DNA from: JBQTKD01 sp052389435
GTDB taxonomy: Bacteria; Actinomycetota; Actinomycetes; Sporichthyales; Sporichthyaceae
Direction: 5' to 3'
Length of the DNA: 7,893 nt
NCBI GenBank assembly: GCA_052389435.1
Contig: JBQTIB010000041.1
Location: 1 to 7,893 of the forward strand
The translations under genes were made by a program, and so were the position numbers. The notes beneath the pieces were generated by a model. That model saw only the letters and a list, made by a program, of their open reading frames with translations. It ran no database searches and had not been told where the DNA came from. Position 1 is the first letter of the stretch. Each line of letters opens with the position of its first letter. Below are positions 1 through 7,004 of the stretch, in pieces.

Positions 1-112
1 GTGTTGTTTTGTGTGGGTGGCGGGGTGGTGTTTGCCTTGGTTGGGTGTGTTGTTTGTGTGGGTGGTTTCCCCGGGGGTTGGGGGGGGGGTGTGGGGGGGC
101 CCCCCCCCCCCC
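1..112. other. Low-complexity contig-end artefact
   Basis: This stretch is G/T-rich, with C runs and no adenine; the first A of the window is at 120. It ends in a run of 7 G (93-99) followed by 13 C (100-112). It abuts the conserved C-terminal coding sequence of the aldehyde dehydrogenase with no biological transition. Poly-G signal loss or a collapsed assembly end is the simplest explanation. The stop codon expected just past 113 is missing, and the minus-strand frame stays open through this junk to the window edge. No gene should be called here. Confidence 0.8.
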
Positions 113-1561
113 TTTCTTGAACATGAGGGTCTTGGTGTTGGTGAACTCCGAGAGGCCCTCTTCGCCGTTCTCGACGCCCATGCCGGACTCCTTGTGGCCA
201 CCGAACGGGATGTCGATGCCGTGGACGTGGATCTCGTTGACCCACACGGTGCCGGTCTCCAGGCGCAGCGCGACGGCGTTGGCCTCGGCCGGGGGACCCC
301 AGACCGAGCCGCCGAGGCCGTAGCGGGTGTCGTTGGCCTTGGCGATCGCGTCTTCGACGTCGCTGTACTTGATCAGCGGAACGATCGGGCCGAACGGCTC
401 CTCCTGCACGATGCGAGAGTCGTGCGGGGGGTTGTCCACGACGGTCAGCGGAACGAAGTTGCCCGGCAGGGACTCGTCGATCTTGCCGCCGACCGGAACG
501 TTGTACCCGTTCTTCTCGACGTCGGCGAACATGTCCTGAAGCTTGCCGTACTGCATCTTGTTCTGGATCGGGCCGAAGTCCACGCCCTCTTCCAGACCGT
601 TGCCGACCTTCGCAGCCTTCGCGAGGGCGACGAACTTGTCGCGGAAGGTGTCGTAGATCGAGTCGTGCACGTAGACGCGCTTGACCGCGATGCACCACTG
701 GCCCGAGTTGCCGAACGCGCCCTCGAAGAGGGTCTTGACGAGCTCGTCGGTGACCTCGGTGCCCGGCAGGACGATCGCCGGGTCGTTGCCGCCGAGCTCG
801 AGGGTGACGCGCTTCAGCGTGCCGGCGGAGGAGGCCATGATCTTCTTGCCGGTCGCGGTGGAGCCGGTGAAGGAGATCTTGTCGATGTTCGGGTGCTCGG
901 TGAGCTGCTGACCGAGCTCGTTGCCGCCCGAAACGATGTTCAGGACACCGGGCGGGAAGATCTCCTGCGCGATCTCACCGAAGCGCAGCGAGGTCAGCGG
1001 GGTGGTCGGAGCGGGCTTGAGGATCATGGTGTTGCCGGTGATCAGACACGGCGCGACCTTCCACAGGCCCAGCAGGACCGGGAAGTTCCACGGCAGGATC
1101 GCGCCGACGACGCCGAGCGGGGTGCGGTGGATCTCGACGGTGTGCTCGTCGGTGTCCTCGATGACCTCGTTCTTGAGCTGGCGCAGGCCGACCTCGCGGA
1201 CCCAGAAGATCGCCGCACCGGTCTCGACCTCGCCACCCACGCGCCCGGCGGGGGTCTTGAGCGGCTTGCCCTGCTCCATGGTCAGGAGCTTGGCCAGGTC
1301 GCCGGCCTGCGCCTCGAGGGCGTCGGCGTAGCGCTGGATGTAGCCCGAGCGCTCCTCCCAGGACAGCGCCGCCCAGGCCGGGAACGCCGCACGGGCGGCC
1401 GCGATGGCCTCTTCCATCTGCTCGGCCGACGCGGCCGGAGCCTTGCCGACGACCTCGTCCGTCGCCGGGTTCAGAACGTCGATCGTGCTCGGACCGTCGA
1501 CGAGCTTGCCGTTGATCGACAGCTTGTACGGACCGGTCCAGTCGATGATTCCAGCAGTCAT
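113..1561 (-). CDS. NAD(P)+-dependent aldehyde dehydrogenase, 3' end corrupted
   Basis: A cytosolic ALDH-superfamily enzyme that oxidises an aldehyde to its carboxylate with NAD(P)+; the substrate cannot be told from sequence. It starts MTAGIIDWTG and runs 483 codons to the last credible one, near the usual family length of 480-500. Visible landmarks are the active-site Asn159 in ILPWNFP, the cofactor-loop GSTATG (233-238), the general-base Glu255 in LELGG, the nucleophile Cys290 in GNSGQWC and EEPFGP (387-392). All key residues are intact. The ATG at 1559-1561 has a strong Shine-Dalgarno, GAGGGAG, 7 nt upstream (1569-1575). The C-terminus reads SEFTNTKTLMFKK and then enters poly-G, so the true stop is lost. 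The GMGVENGEEGL tail resembles the actinobacterial AldA-type subgroup, but that assignment is from memory. The upstream same-strand gene ends 211 bp away, so the two may be transcribed separately. Confidence 0.93.
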
Positions 1562-1703
1562 GCGGAAACTCCCTCGAGCCTGCGACCAGTGGGACCGGGA
1601 CGAGTCCTACTGCGGCGGCTCACGTTGATCGATCGGAAGGGGGACGCCGTCCGAGCACACCGCGGCCATCGGGATCGGTGCAGGTCGGAGCCCGGACTTT
1701 GCC

Positions 1704-1709
1704 AGCCTA
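1704..1709 (-). promoter_or_regulatory. Possible -10 box for the aldehyde dehydrogenase
   Basis: On the minus strand this reads TAGGCT, fitting the actinobacterial TAnnnT -10 pattern, and would give a leader of about 135 nt before the ATG. The palindrome GTTCGAAC lies just upstream (1718-1725), where a regulator could bind. No convincing -35 is seen. The same TAGGCTG heptamer lies in front of the DUF3467 gene. Weak evidence from pattern alone. Confidence 0.22.
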
Positions 1710-1762
1710 TGTCGACCGTTCGAACCGGACCAGACCTCGCGAATGCGAACTAGCTCTCATCC

Positions 1763-1782
1763 CCGGGGAAATTCAGCCCCGG
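1763..1782 (-). terminator. GC hairpin overlapping the repeat-protein stop codon
   Basis: The transcript can fold a perfect 6-bp stem, CCGGGG/CCCCGG, around an 8-nt loop that contains the TGA stop of the beta-sandwich repeat gene. No U-tract follows, so this is not a canonical intrinsic terminator, although actinobacterial terminators often lack one. It could instead mark an mRNA 3' end or be chance in GC-rich DNA. Confidence 0.25.
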
Positions 1783-2627
1783 TCCTTGGACAGCGCCACG
1801 GAACCCGCGGGCACGCCCTCCGGGTGCAGCAGGATGTCGGCGACCACCTCGGAGCGACCGGGTTCGTCCTCGCCGAGTCGCAGGAGTTGGGAGGTCGCGG
1901 GGAAGCCGTTCGCCCAGACCGTGTAGCGGCCGTCCGGGAGCCCGGGAAACTCGAAGACGCCGTCCGCCTCGGTGACGCGGCTGTCCACCTCGGCGCCGTC
2001 GCCGTCGAGCAGGCGAACGCGCGCGCCGGACAGCGGTGCCCCGCTGGGGGCGCGGACGGTCCCGTAGACGCGGGCGCGGGCGCTCAGCGTCAGGTCGCAG
2101 ACGGGCGGGTCGTGCGGCCAGCGCAGCGTCTTGGTGACCGGGGCCGTGCCGGGGGTGACCGCGAGCAGCGTGTACGTGCCGGGCTCGGGTGCGGGCAGGC
2201 AGTAGGTCCCGGTGGCGTCGGTGCGCACCGTGTGGATCAGCCGGCCGGATTCGTCGAGCAGGGTGACGAGGGCGGAGTCGGCGGGGTCCGCGCCGTTGCG
2301 CACGACGCCGCGCAGTTCGCTCTCGCGGTGCAGCGTGACGTCGACCTCTGCACCGATGGCCGCGAGGTCGATGACGCCCGCCTTGGCCGCGTGGCCCGGC
2401 GCGGTGACCGCGATCAGGTACCGACCCGGCGGGAGATCGACGCGAAGGGCGCCGGTCGCGTCGGCCCGGGCGCTCGCGACCTGGGCGCCGTTCGGCGCGA
2501 CCACGGTCAGGTGCGCGTCCGCCAGGGCGCCGCCGTCGCCGTCGTGCACGACTCCGCGGAGCATCGCGCTGCCCTCCGGTGCAGCGACGTGCCCGGATTC
2601 TCCGGTGCGAGAGGTGTCGAGTTCCAT
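1773..2627 (-). CDS. Triple carboxypeptidase-regulatory/Cna-B-like repeat protein
   Basis: A 284-residue protein made almost wholly of three beta-sandwich repeats, at about 21-101, 103-183 and 187-270. Each opens with a [LV]-x-G-x-V strand (LRGVV, LRGVV, VYGTV), continues with a T/E-D/A-x-x-G-x turn (ADATGAL, TDATGTY, TEADGVF) and ends in P-x-G-x-Y (PPGRY, EPGTY, PDGRY). This is the signature of carboxypeptidase regulatory-like (Cna-B, transthyretin-like) domains, often annotated MSCRAMM family in actinobacteria. No enzymatic domain, signal peptide, TM helix or LPXTG sorting signal is visible, so it looks cytoplasmic or secreted by an unrecognised route. The two cysteines (143, 177) are both in repeat 2. 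The ATG at 2625-2627 has a GGAG about 10 nt upstream. It is divergent from the response regulator and shares its control region. Its role is unknown; binding or scaffolding is inferred. Similar repeats are, as I recall, fused to DHA2 MFS exporters in other actinobacteria, and such an exporter lies nearby. Confidence 0.85.
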   Translation of the reverse strand: MELDTSRTGESGHVAAPEGSAMLRGVVHDGDGGALADAHLTVVAPNGAQVASARADATGALRVDLPPGRYLIAVTAPGHAAKAGVIDLAAIGAEVDVTLHRESELRGVVRNGADPADSALVTLLDESGRLIHTVRTDATGTYCLPAPEPGTYTLLAVTPGTAPVTKTLRWPHDPPVCDLTLSARARVYGTVRAPSGAPLSGARVRLLDGDGAEVDSRVTEADGVFEFPGLPDGRYTVWANGFPATSQLLRLGEDEPGRSEVVADILLHPEGVPAGSVALSKDRG

Positions 2628-2660
2628 GGGCGGTGGCTCCAGATGGGTCGTGTCCGCGGC

Positions 2661-2737
2661 GGGTACGGAACCGTTCCACGGTACCCAGCCGTGCGACTGA
2701 CTGTCATTGTTTGCGCACGATTCGTACGTTCCGTACC
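2661..2737. promoter_or_regulatory. Inverted 10-mers in the divergent control region
   Basis: GGTACGGAAC at 2662-2671 recurs exactly inverted as GTTCCGTACC at 2728-2737, with centres 66 bp apart. The left copy also belongs to a local imperfect palindrome (2661-2686): arms GGGTAC/GTACCC enclose GGAAC-C-GTTCC. The right copy lies inside another imperfect dyad (2721-2740, TTCGTAC/GTACCGAA). The compact TGAC-T-GTCA (2698-2706) lies between them. Symmetric paired sites between two divergent genes suggest a dimeric repressor or looping operator; the cognate protein is unknown. Confidence 0.45.
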
Positions 2738-2779
2738 GAAGGCTTTGATCGCCCGAGACCCAACGGCAGGGCGGAACAG

Positions 2780-2797
2780 TCACAGCGGACCCACATC
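2780..2797 (+). promoter_or_regulatory. PhoP-box-like direct repeat
   Basis: The sequence reads TCACAGC-GGAC-CCACATC. The first heptamer is identical to the half-site of the published M. tuberculosis PhoP consensus, TCACAGC-N4-TCACAGC; the second matches 5 of 7 with the correct 4-bp spacer. It lies 44-61 bp upstream of the start codon of the PhoP-like regulator, a position suited to autoregulation. The site is seen in the sequence; binding is inferred. Confidence 0.45.
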
Positions 2798-2840
2798 GCG
2801 GGCAAAGAGCCACAACAGCGCCGCGCGCGACTCTGCTTGC

Positions 2841-3599
<759 letters not shown>

Positions 3600-3662
3600 T
3601 CAACGCTCCGGCTTGATCGAAAAGGGGTCGGCCGCGGCGGGTCGGCGACGCACAATGGACAG

Positions 3663-5237
3663 GTGAACGACTCCGTACACCTCGAGGCCGAGTCGCCGAG
3701 ACAACCCAGTCACCGCGAGATCCTCGTGGTGATGTCCGGGCTCATGCTCGCGATGCTGCTCGCGATGCTCGACAACATGATCGTCGCGCCGGCACTGCCG
3801 ACGATCGTCGGCGAACTCGGCGGTCTCGAGCACCTGGCCTGGGTGACGACCGCCTACATCCTCGGCACCGCGGTCGCGACGCCGCTGTGGGGCAAGTTCG
3901 GCGACATCCTCGATCGCAAGACCGTATTCGTCGCCGCGATCCTGGTGTTCCTCGTCGGCTCCGCGCTGTGCGGGGCGGCCCCCGGCATGACCGAACTCAT
4001 CGCCTTCCGTGCGCTGCAGGGCGTCGGCGCCGGCGGCATCGTGGTCGGCGTCATGTCCGCGATGGCCGTGCTCGTTCCGCCGCGGGATCGAGGTCGGTAC
4101 ACCGGCTACTTCATGGCGATCATGCCGGTCTCGATGGTGGGCGGCCCCCTCGTCGGGGGCTGGATCACCGACAACGCCTCCTGGCGCTGGGCGTTCTACG
4201 TCAACGTCCCGGTGGGTGCGATCGCGCTGTTCGTCGTCGCGGCGACGATGAAGCTTCCGAAGCCCGAGAGGCGCAAGCCGACGATCGACTGGCTCGGCGC
4301 CGCGTTGATGGTCACCTGGATCACCGCGCTGGTCCTGCTGATCACCTGGGGCGGCAGCCAGTACGCGTGGAGCTCGCCGGAGATCCTTTTCCTGATCTGG
4401 CTGAGCTTCTCCGCCTTCCTGGTCTTCCTGATCGTCGAGGGGCGGGTGCCCGAGCCGATCCTTCCGCTGCGGGTGTTCCGCAACCTCAACTTCACCCTCG
4501 CGGCGGCGCTCGGCTTCGTCGTCGGATTCGGCATGTTCGGCGCGATGACCTTCCTGCCGCAGTTCCAGCAGTACGTGCAGGGCGCCTCGGCCACCGCCTC
4601 GGGTCTGCTCCTGCTGCCGATGATGGTCGGCGTCATCCTGTCCAGCACGATCTCGGGTCAGATCACCTCGCGGACCGGTCACTACCGCGCCTTCCCGGTC
4701 CTCGGCACGGTCCTGCTGTGCGCGGGGCTGACGCTGCTCGCGACCATGACCGTCGAGACCACCCGCACCGTCGCCGGCGTGCAGATGTTCGTCGTGGGCC
4801 TGGGCATGGGGCTGCTGTTCTCGGTGACCATGCTCCTCGCCCAGAACAGCGTGGAGATCCAGGACATCGGCGCGGCCACCGCGACGGCCACCTTCGTGCG
4901 CAGCATGGGCGGCTCGGTCGGGGTCAGCATCCTCGGCGCCCTCTACGCGCACCGTCTCTCCGGTGGGCTCGACGACCGGCTCGGCGCGGCCAATCCGCTG
5001 GGCGACGGCACCGAGCTCAGCCCCGACGCCGCGCGGGGCCTGCCGGTCGAGGTCGTCGACGCCCTCGCGCGCTCCATCACCGACGGCATCGACGCGGTCT
5101 TCGCCTGCGCCGCCGCGGTCTGCGTCGTCGGCGTGGTGCTCGCCGCGTTCATTCGCCAGGTCCCCCTGCGCGGCTTCGACGCCCCGAAGGCTCCCGTCGG
5201 CGTCCCGGTCAAGAGCGAGCTTCCCGCGGCCTTCTGA
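3663..5237 (+). CDS. DHA2-family MFS multidrug exporter (14 TM)
   Basis: A 524-residue inner-membrane drug:proton antiporter of the EmrB/QacA type. TM1 is at about 20-42 and carries the DHA2 hallmark LDNMIVAPALP (36-46; usual form LDxTIVNVALP). Motif A is at GKFGDILDRK (77-86), motif B at RALQGVGAGG (116-125, with the coupling Arg116) and antiporter motif C around GGPLVGGW (160-167). Length and hydrophobic segments fit 14 TM helices, with a hydrophilic loop before the last one (about 435-470) and a short cytoplasmic tail. The substrate cannot be inferred. The GTG start at 3663 has no Shine-Dalgarno; CACAAT ends 6 nt before it (3651-3656) and could be a leaderless -10. Only 63 bp separate it from the response regulator, whose stop overlaps a small GATCAA/TTGATC dyad (3598-3618). 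The regulator is a plausible controller of this exporter by position. Confidence 0.93.
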   Translation: MNDSVHLEAESPRQPSHREILVVMSGLMLAMLLAMLDNMIVAPALPTIVGELGGLEHLAWVTTAYILGTAVATPLWGKFGDILDRKTVFVAAILVFLVGSALCGAAPGMTELIAFRALQGVGAGGIVVGVMSAMAVLVPPRDRGRYTGYFMAIMPVSMVGGPLVGGWITDNASWRWAFYVNVPVGAIALFVVAATMKLPKPERRKPTIDWLGAALMVTWITALVLLITWGGSQYAWSSPEILFLIWLSFSAFLVFLIVEGRVPEPILPLRVFRNLNFTLAAALGFVVGFGMFGAMTFLPQFQQYVQGASATASGLLLLPMMVGVILSSTISGQITSRTGHYRAFPVLGTVLLCAGLTLLATMTVETTRTVAGVQMFVVGLGMGLLFSVTMLLAQNSVEIQDIGAATATATFVRSMGGSVGVSILGALYAHRLSGGLDDRLGAANPLGDGTELSPDAARGLPVEVVDALARSITDGIDAVFACAAAVCVVGVVLAAFIRQVPLRGFDAPKAPVGVPVKSELPAAF

Positions 5238-5288
5238 CGGGCCGGCCCGCAGGCGCTGAGTACGCTCTCGTTTCCAGCCAACGTCGGT

Positions 5289-5304
5289 AGGGAGGTCGCC
5301 CTTG
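5289..5304 (+). promoter_or_regulatory. Shine-Dalgarno fixing a TTG start for the DUF445 gene
   Basis: AGGGAGG (5289-5295) lies 6 nt before TTG at 5302, near-optimal spacing, and no in-frame ATG or GTG is nearby. A TACGCT hexamer (5261-5266) fits a TAnnnT -10 and would give a leader of about 30 nt, so the gene may have its own promoter. The first residues (FDLPSWLIYLSMP) lead directly into TM1, supporting this start. Confidence 0.75.
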
Positions 5305-6513
5305 TTCGACCTTCCGTCGTGGTTGATCTACCTCTCCATGCCGCTCGTCGCGGCGTTGATCGGCTACGTCACCAAGCTCGTCGCCGTCGAGATGATGTTC
5401 CGGCCGCTCGAATTTCGCGGGATCCCGCCGGTGTTCGGCTGGCAGGGCGTCATTCCGCGCTTCGCCCCGCGGATGGCGCGGATCGCGACCGACCTCATGC
5501 TGTCCCGGCTGCTCACGACGAAAGAGCTGTTCGATCGACTCGACAGCAAGGAGCTCAGCGCGCGCCTGGCCGAGCCGATGCGGGAAACCGTCGACGAACT
5601 GATCCGCGAAGTCATGCTCAAGCACCAACGGCTGGTCTGGGAGACGATGCCGGAGGTCGGCCGCAAGGCGATCGTCTGGGCGGTCCAGCGCCAGGCCCCC
5701 AAGATGCTCGAACGGCTGGTCGAGGACCTCAAGCGCGACCCCGACTCGGTCATCGACCTGCGTGCGGTCGCCATCGACGCGCTGGTGCGGGACAAGGCCC
5801 TGCTCGTCTCCCTCGTGCGCCGGATCGGGAAGAACGAGTTCGCGTTCATCATCCGCGTCGGAGCGCCGTTCGGCTTCGTGCTCGGCGGCGTCCAGGCCGG
5901 CGTCTGGGCGCTGACGCACAACACCTGGATCGTCCCCATCTTCGGCGGCGTGGTCGGCTTCGTGACCGACTGGGCGGCCCTGCAGATGGTTTTCCGTCCG
6001 ATCAAGCAGCGGCGTTTCCTCAAGATCTTCGCCTGGCAGGGCATGTTCCACCGGCGCCGCGAGCAGGTGATCGAGGACTACGCCGAGGTCCTCGCCGAGG
6101 AGATCCTCAGCCCGCAGAACCTGTTCGAAGCCATCCTCACCGGGCCCCAGGCGGACAAGCTCCTGGACCTGGTCGCGCGCGAGGTCGACATTGCCCTGAA
6201 GTCGCAGGTCGGACCCGCCAAGCCGCTGGTGGTCCTCGCCGTGGGCGGGCGTCGGTACGAGGAGATGCGGGTGTGGCTCGCGACCGCCGCGGTCCAACGG
6301 CTGCGCCCGGGCCTGATGAGCGTCGGCGACTACACCCTCGAAACGCTCGACGTGCGCGGCACGATCGTCACCAAGATGAGCGCGATGACCGACGACGAGT
6401 ACGAAGGCCTGCTGCGGCCCGCCTTCAAACAGGACGAGTGGAAGCTGATCACCGTCGGCGCCGTGCTCGGCTTCCTCATCGGCGAACTTCAGGTCCAACT
6501 GTTCCTGAAGTGA
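5302..6513 (+). CDS. DUF445 family membrane protein with internal duplication
   Basis: A 403-residue protein of the DUF445 (YheB-like) family; its biochemical function is unknown. Hydrophobic segments are at about 8-29, 183-204, 208-222 and 382-402, with a long hydrophilic, probably helical region between TM1 and TM2 (50-180). The N-terminal stretch 21-49 and the stretch 219-247 align without gaps at a constant offset of 198 residues. Shared residues include G-[YF]-V-T, A, M, F-R-P-[LI] and WQG, so the membrane ends of the protein arose by duplication. The C-terminal third ends in a hydrophobic helix (LITVGAVLGFLIGELQVQLF). The gene lies 64 bp after the exporter, with its own strong Shine-Dalgarno and a TTG start. 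A perfect palindrome, CGGGCCGGCCCG (5238-5249), directly follows the exporter stop. It is convergent with the DUF3467 gene, only 15 bp separating their stop codons. Confidence 0.9.
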   Translation: MFDLPSWLIYLSMPLVAALIGYVTKLVAVEMMFRPLEFRGIPPVFGWQGVIPRFAPRMARIATDLMLSRLLTTKELFDRLDSKELSARLAEPMRETVDELIREVMLKHQRLVWETMPEVGRKAIVWAVQRQAPKMLERLVEDLKRDPDSVIDLRAVAIDALVRDKALLVSLVRRIGKNEFAFIIRVGAPFGFVLGGVQAGVWALTHNTWIVPIFGGVVGFVTDWAALQMVFRPIKQRRFLKIFAWQGMFHRRREQVIEDYAEVLAEEILSPQNLFEAILTGPQADKLLDLVAREVDIALKSQVGPAKPLVVLAVGGRRYEEMRVWLATAAVQRLRPGLMSVGDYTLETLDVRGTIVTKMSAMTDDEYEGLLRPAFKQDEWKLITVGAVLGFLIGELQVQLFLK

Positions 6514-6528
6514 TCCGCCCGAGTCGGT

Positions 6529-6846
6529 CTACTCCGACGGCGGCATCTTCTGGCCGGTTTCGCTCTCCCAGGCCGTCAGTTCCTTCTCGAGGGCACGCAT
6601 GAGTTCCCACACCTGCCGCGGCGGAATCCGCAGCCGCGCGACGATGCGCGTGGGGGCGATCGCGACCTCCGAGCCGTTCTCCGCCACCTGCAGGTACGGC
6701 GGCTGACGCAGGGCGGCGAAGTCCAGGACGATCGTGTCCGGGGTGTGCCAGAGGTTCACGAAGTCGGCGTGCACGCCGACCTCGACCTCCGGCGACATCT
6801 CGACCTCGAAGCGCTGCAGCGGAGGGCGGGGCGTGTCGGCGTCCAT
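6529..6846 (-). CDS. DUF3467 domain protein
   Basis: A 105-residue soluble protein matching DUF3467 over its whole length. After a short Pro-rich N-terminus come VEMSPEVEVGVHADFVNLWHTPD, VLDFA, an acidic/proline middle, APTRIVARLRIPPRQVWELMRALEKEL and an acidic tail. The family usually reads as a single alpha/beta unit of about 90-110 residues and has no known function. No signal peptide or membrane segment is present. The ATG at 6844-6846 has no good Shine-Dalgarno, but a TAGGCT hexamer sits exactly 7 nt upstream, which suggests a leaderless mRNA. It is divergent from the substrate-binding lipoprotein across a 485-bp non-coding region. Confidence 0.85.
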   Translation of the reverse strand: MDADTPRPPLQRFEVEMSPEVEVGVHADFVNLWHTPDTIVLDFAALRQPPYLQVAENGSEVAIAPTRIVARLRIPPRQVWELMRALEKELTAWESETGQKMPPSE

Positions 6847-6853
6847 GCAGGTC

Positions 6854-6859
6854 AGCCTA
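6854..6859 (-). promoter_or_regulatory. -10 box of a probably leaderless DUF3467 transcript
   Basis: The minus strand reads TAGGCT-GACCTGC-ATG. A TAnnnT hexamer ending 7 nt before ATG puts transcription initiation at or next to the start codon, the arrangement found for leaderless genes in mycobacteria and relatives. There is no recognisable -35 at 17 bp, which is common for this class. Confidence 0.4.
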
Positions 6860-6933
6860 GGTCCGAGCGGATCGGCGTGCGGGGAGCCGGGCGGTGAGCG
6901 AAGGTGCGCGGCCCGCAGCGGCGGCTCTCAGGT

Positions 6934-6952
6934 CTGAGGAGAATTTCCTCAG
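6934..6952. promoter_or_regulatory. 7-5-7 palindrome, candidate operator
   Basis: CTGAGGA-GAATT-TCCTCAG is a perfect inverted repeat with 7-bp arms. The left arm also pairs with CTCAG at 6927-6931 (CTCAG-GT-CTGAG), and ATTTC-CTCA-GAAAT (6943-6956) overlaps the right arm, so three nested dyads lie within 30 bp. It sits just upstream of the direct repeat and the -10 box of the plus-strand promoter, where a repressor or activator dimer could act. No regulator is identified. Confidence 0.45.
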
Positions 6953-6963
6953 AAATCTGGTCT

Positions 6964-6981
6964 TTCTCATTCCATTCTCAT
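6964..6981 (+). promoter_or_regulatory. Perfect 7-4-7 direct repeat at the -35 position
   Basis: TTCTCAT-TCCA-TTCTCAT has two identical heptamers with an 11-bp period, one DNA turn. This is the tandem-site geometry used by OmpR/PhoP-type regulators. Its right half covers where a -35 would lie for the -10 at 6993, as for an activator that contacts sigma. The heptamer differs from the PhoP consensus TCACAGC, so the cognate factor is unknown. Confidence 0.45.
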
Positions 6982-6992
6982 CGTTTCGGCCC

Positions 6993-6998
6993 TAATGT
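6993..6998 (+). promoter_or_regulatory. Probable -10 box for the lipoprotein transcript
   Basis: TAATGT fits TAnnnT and is one of the few AT-rich hexamers in the region. Initiation near 7004-7006 would create a leader of about 330 nt before the TTG start. The -35 position (about 6970-6975, TTCCAT) is a poor match but is covered by the direct repeat, suggesting activator dependence. Confidence 0.4.
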
Positions 6999-7004
6999 AC
7001 CGAC

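Noticed and set aside
11..1753. Plus-strand 580-codon open frame antisense to the aldehyde dehydrogenase
   Set aside because: Its translation has no recognisable domain and is biased as expected for the complement of a GC-rich gene; the minus strand encodes an enzyme with all catalytic residues.
1743..2840. N-terminal extension of the response regulator frame by more than 360 codons
   Set aside because: This part is antisense to the beta-sandwich repeat gene, low in complexity and unlike any receiver protein. OmpR-family regulators are about 220-255 residues, matching the start at 2841.
3600..4952. Minus-strand 450-codon frame rich in Asp/Glu/His/Arg
   Set aside because: It is the shadow of the MFS exporter gene, whose motifs A, B and C are intact on the plus strand.
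5238..5249. CGGGCCGGCCCG palindrome as terminator of the exporter gene
   Set aside because: A gapless palindrome leaves no loop without breaking central pairs, and no T-tract follows. It may be a chance GC palindrome.
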